Below, in pieces: positions 6,531 to 8,104 of a stretch of DNA of 8,104 bases. Source of the stretch: JARRLC01 sp050290865 (lineage in GTDB: Bacteria; Pseudomonadota; Alphaproteobacteria; Rhizobiales; Rhodomicrobiaceae); the NCBI GenBank assembly GCA_050290865.1, contig JBNKIW010000084.1, positions 1 through 8,104 on the forward strand, given 5' to 3'. Position 1 is the stretch's first letter. Every line of letters starts with the position of its first letter. Made by a program: the position numbers and the translations under genes. The notes beneath the pieces were generated by a model, which was given only the letters and a program-made list of their open reading frames with translations, did no database searches and was not told the origin of the DNA.

Positions 6531-7679
6531 ATGTCTGCCAATGATAGCGTGAAGCCGGTCCGCACGGCGGAGGAACATTCCGCGGCGCTCGATGAGATCG
6601 CTCGCCTTTCCGGCGCTGCACCGGGCACGCCCGAGGCCGACCGGCTGGAGGTGCTCGTCATCCTCGTCGCCGATTACGAACAGAAGCATCATCCGCTTCC
6701 GGCACCCGATCCCGTCGAACTCCTTGCCTTCGCGATGAAGGCGCAGGGGCGAACCCAGACCGAGCTTGCCCAGGTGCTGGGGTCGCGCTCGCGTGCTTCG
6801 GAGGTCCTCACCCGACGGCGGCATCTGTCGGCAGATATGGTCGATAAACTCGCCAGGGCATGGAACCTGCCGGCCACGCTGTTGTCCGCGCCGTACGCCA
6901 TCAGTGGTGGGATGAGACGGACCGTCACCCGCGGCGCTGCTGCGCTCCTCGTCGTCCTGGCGCTCGGCCTGTCGGCAATTGGCGGGTTGATCTGGACCTA
7001 TGGCCGCGATCTGCCAGATACGTCCACCATCGCAAGCTACACGCCACCCGATATCGCTCGCTTTGGCCCGGATGGACGCCTGACGGCGTTCCGCAAATTC
7101 ACACCGCTGTCTGCTATTCCCCCGCATGTCGTGAATGCTTTCCTGGCCGCGGAGGATCGGGGTTATTACGAGCACGACGGTTACAGCCCTGCCGCAATCC
7201 TGCGCGCCATGGTCCACAACGCGCGCAGAGATCGCGGCAGCAAGCCGTCCGGGGCGTCGACCATCACGCAGCAACTGGCGAAGAACCTGTTTCTTGCGGG
7301 GCAGCCGCCCTCTCTCGAACGCAAGATCAAGGAGATCCTCCTTGCAAGGCGGATCGAGGCTGCCCTGACGAAGGATCGTATTCTGGAGCTGTATCTCAAT
7401 CAGATCTATTTCGGAGGCGCCGCCCGCGGTATCGCGGCGGCAGCCAAGCAGTATTTCGGCAAAACGCCCGCCGACCTCAGCGTGGCCGAGGCCGCCTATC
7501 TCGCAGCGCTGCCGAAAGCGCCCGACAACTACCGGGTGGATCGTCCGGGCAACCTGGAGCGCGCGAAAGAACGGCGCGACTGGGGGCTGGGGCGCATGGC
7601 CGACGACGGGCTGATCACGACGACGGCCGCACAATTCGCGCAGGCCGAGCCGCTGAGGTCCGACGCGCTGCAGCCATAG
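6531..7679 (+). CDS. HigA-type antitoxin/HTH domain fused to membrane-anchored GT51 peptidoglycan transglycosylase
   Basis: This 382-residue two-part protein combines a DNA-binding antitoxin domain with a peptidoglycan polymerase. Residues 1-120 or so match HigA antitoxins: APGTPEADRLEVL (30-42), Pro-Asp-Pro-Val-Glu at 59-63, and an XRE-type helix-turn-helix at about 73-97 (GRTQTELAQVLGSRSRASEV). A basic MRRTVTR (128-134) precedes a membrane helix (about 136-155). Residues 174-375 form a GT51 domain as in PBP1A/MtgA, which polymerises lipid II into glycan strands. Motif 1 is AEDRGYYEHDG (catalytic Glu208), motif 2 GASTITQQLAKN (241-252), motif 3 ERKIKE with Glu268, motif 4 KDRILELYLNQIYFG (281-295), then AAAKQYFGK. 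The protein ends at the usual AEPL, so there is no transpeptidase domain. Start 6531 is chosen for GGGAG six bases upstream; ATG at 6525 overlaps the HigB stop but has no spacing. Translation is probably coupled to the HigB-like gene. Confidence 0.85.
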   Translation: MSANDSVKPVRTAEEHSAALDEIARLSGAAPGTPEADRLEVLVILVADYEQKHHPLPAPDPVELLAFAMKAQGRTQTELAQVLGSRSRASEVLTRRRHLSADMVDKLARAWNLPATLLSAPYAISGGMRRTVTRGAAALLVVLALGLSAIGGLIWTYGRDLPDTSTIASYTPPDIARFGPDGRLTAFRKFTPLSAIPPHVVNAFLAAEDRGYYEHDGYSPAAILRAMVHNARRDRGSKPSGASTITQQLAKNLFLAGQPPSLERKIKEILLARRIEAALTKDRILELYLNQIYFGGAARGIAAAAKQYFGKTPADLSVAEAAYLAALPKAPDNYRVDRPGNLERAKERRDWGLGRMADDGLITTTAAQFAQAEPLRSDALQP

Positions 7680-7708
7680 GATCGCCTATCTAAGCGAAGT
7701 GCTGGTGA

Positions 7709-7723
7709 GGGGCCCGTGGCCCC
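7709..7723 (+). terminator. GC-rich stem downstream of the HigA-GT51 gene, possible terminator
   Basis: GGGGCC-CGT-GGCCCC is a perfect six-base-pair stem with a three-base loop, 30 bases after the stop codon of the fusion gene. It is where an operon terminator would be expected, but it has no following T-run. It would be at best a weak or Rho-assisted stop signal. Confidence 0.3.
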
Positions 7724-7935
7724 CAGACCTGATCATGGCGCTTCTTCTTCAATAGATGGTCGCTGGGACGCCGGTATCCCGCCAAGCTTCAGCCAAAGGC
7801 GCGGCTCATCAATGGTCACGAAAGAGATAGTGCTTTTCGCCATGAGCGTTCGCCTGAGTGGCCCCCCCGTCGGTGAGCGCACTTGCTCTCGAATGTGAGT
7901 TGGCTGGCATATTGGAAGTGCTGCCGGCAGTTAAC

Positions 7936-7979
7936 TAGATCGGTCGCAAAACCTTTCGCGACACCCGCCGCCCGATCTA
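7936..7979. repeat. Nested inverted repeat TAGATCGG...CCGATCTA
   Basis: Perfect eight-base outer arms (7936-7943 and 7972-7979) enclose inner arms GTCGC (7943-7947) and GCGAC (7958-7962), followed by an unpaired stretch. The palindrome CTGCCGGCAG lies just to the left at 7921-7930. The arrangement could be a recombination or protein-binding site or a structured transcript. No gene context identifies it. Confidence 0.4.
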
Positions 7980-8104
7980 CGGTGAATTCGCGCATGATGC
8001 ACGGCGGACGAGCGGGAGGGTCCGGCAGGAAAGTCACGACCGCAGAAGACATAACAGGGCTAGGCGGATATGAGTAGGACGGCGGGACACGTGCCGGTCC
8101 CGAA

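Larger units (their letters stand above)
7680..8104. other. Terminal region without a convincing gene, containing inverted repeats
   Basis: No ORF here has both a plausible start and recognisable family similarity. Candidate frames at 7716-7898 (plus, GTG start), 7816-8052 (minus) and 7883-8077 (plus) are short, mutually overlapping and poorly supported. No trace of a PBP transpeptidase domain is visible in any frame I read, so the preceding protein is not obviously a frameshifted PBP1A. Visible elements are a GGGGCC/GGCCCC stem (7709-7723), the perfect palindrome CTGCCGGCAG (7921-7930), nested inverted repeats at 7936-7979, and a GGGAC/GTCCC pair close to the right edge. Confidence 0.45.

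Noticed and set aside
6468..7634. Minus-strand ORF of 388 codons
   Set aside because: It is antisense to the HigA-GT51 fusion, whose motifs are unmistakable. No domain is recognisable in the minus frame.
7816..8052. Minus-strand ORF of 78 codons
   Set aside because: The ATG has no ribosome-binding site and no family is identifiable. The frame reads smoothly, but support is too weak to call a gene.

Overview
The window is GC-rich DNA, apart from its left edge and parts of one intergenic gap. The dense codon bias, the long antisense open frames and the HigBA/PBP1A-like sequences suggest a proteobacterium, most likely an alphaproteobacterium. That placement is inference from protein style, not from a marker gene. 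No rRNA, tRNA, CRISPR array or complete insertion sequence was recognised.

Layout, left to right. (1) 57-3800, minus strand: a long bacterial SNF2-family ATPase. Its first helicase lobe is intact, but the protein stops just after the CCHP block, so the second lobe is missing. The roughly 65 bases at the window edge are AT-richer and look like a junction with other DNA. (2) 3801-4605: a long gap holding at most one small ORF (4269-4466) with a strong ribosome-binding site. (3) 4606-5094, plus: a C_GCAxxG_C_C-family cysteine protein behind a likely extended -10 promoter. (4) 5160-6146, minus: a membrane-anchored glycerophosphodiester phosphodiesterase-family protein, convergent with gene 3. (5) 6250-7679, plus: a two-gene unit in HigBA order, divergent from the phosphodiesterase gene. 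(6) 7680-8104: no convincing gene, but several inverted repeats.

The standout is the HigBA-like unit. The first gene is a HigB-type toxin homologue that lacks the usual C-terminal TH..YD block. The second is a HigA-type helix-turn-helix antitoxin fused in frame to a transmembrane helix and a complete glycosyltransferase family 51 (peptidoglycan transglycosylase) domain, with no transpeptidase domain. The predicted topology is sensible: DNA-binding domain in the cytoplasm, one membrane helix, peptidoglycan polymerase in the periplasm. The gap between this unit and the phosphodiesterase gene carries two tandem TCCC-N6-GGGA palindromes. One of them lies inside the spacer of a good promoter reading towards the phosphodiesterase gene. 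A coherent but unproven model is that a toxin-antitoxin operon has been remodelled into a membrane-tethered regulator coupled to cell-wall synthesis, controlling itself and a divergent envelope phosphodiesterase gene.
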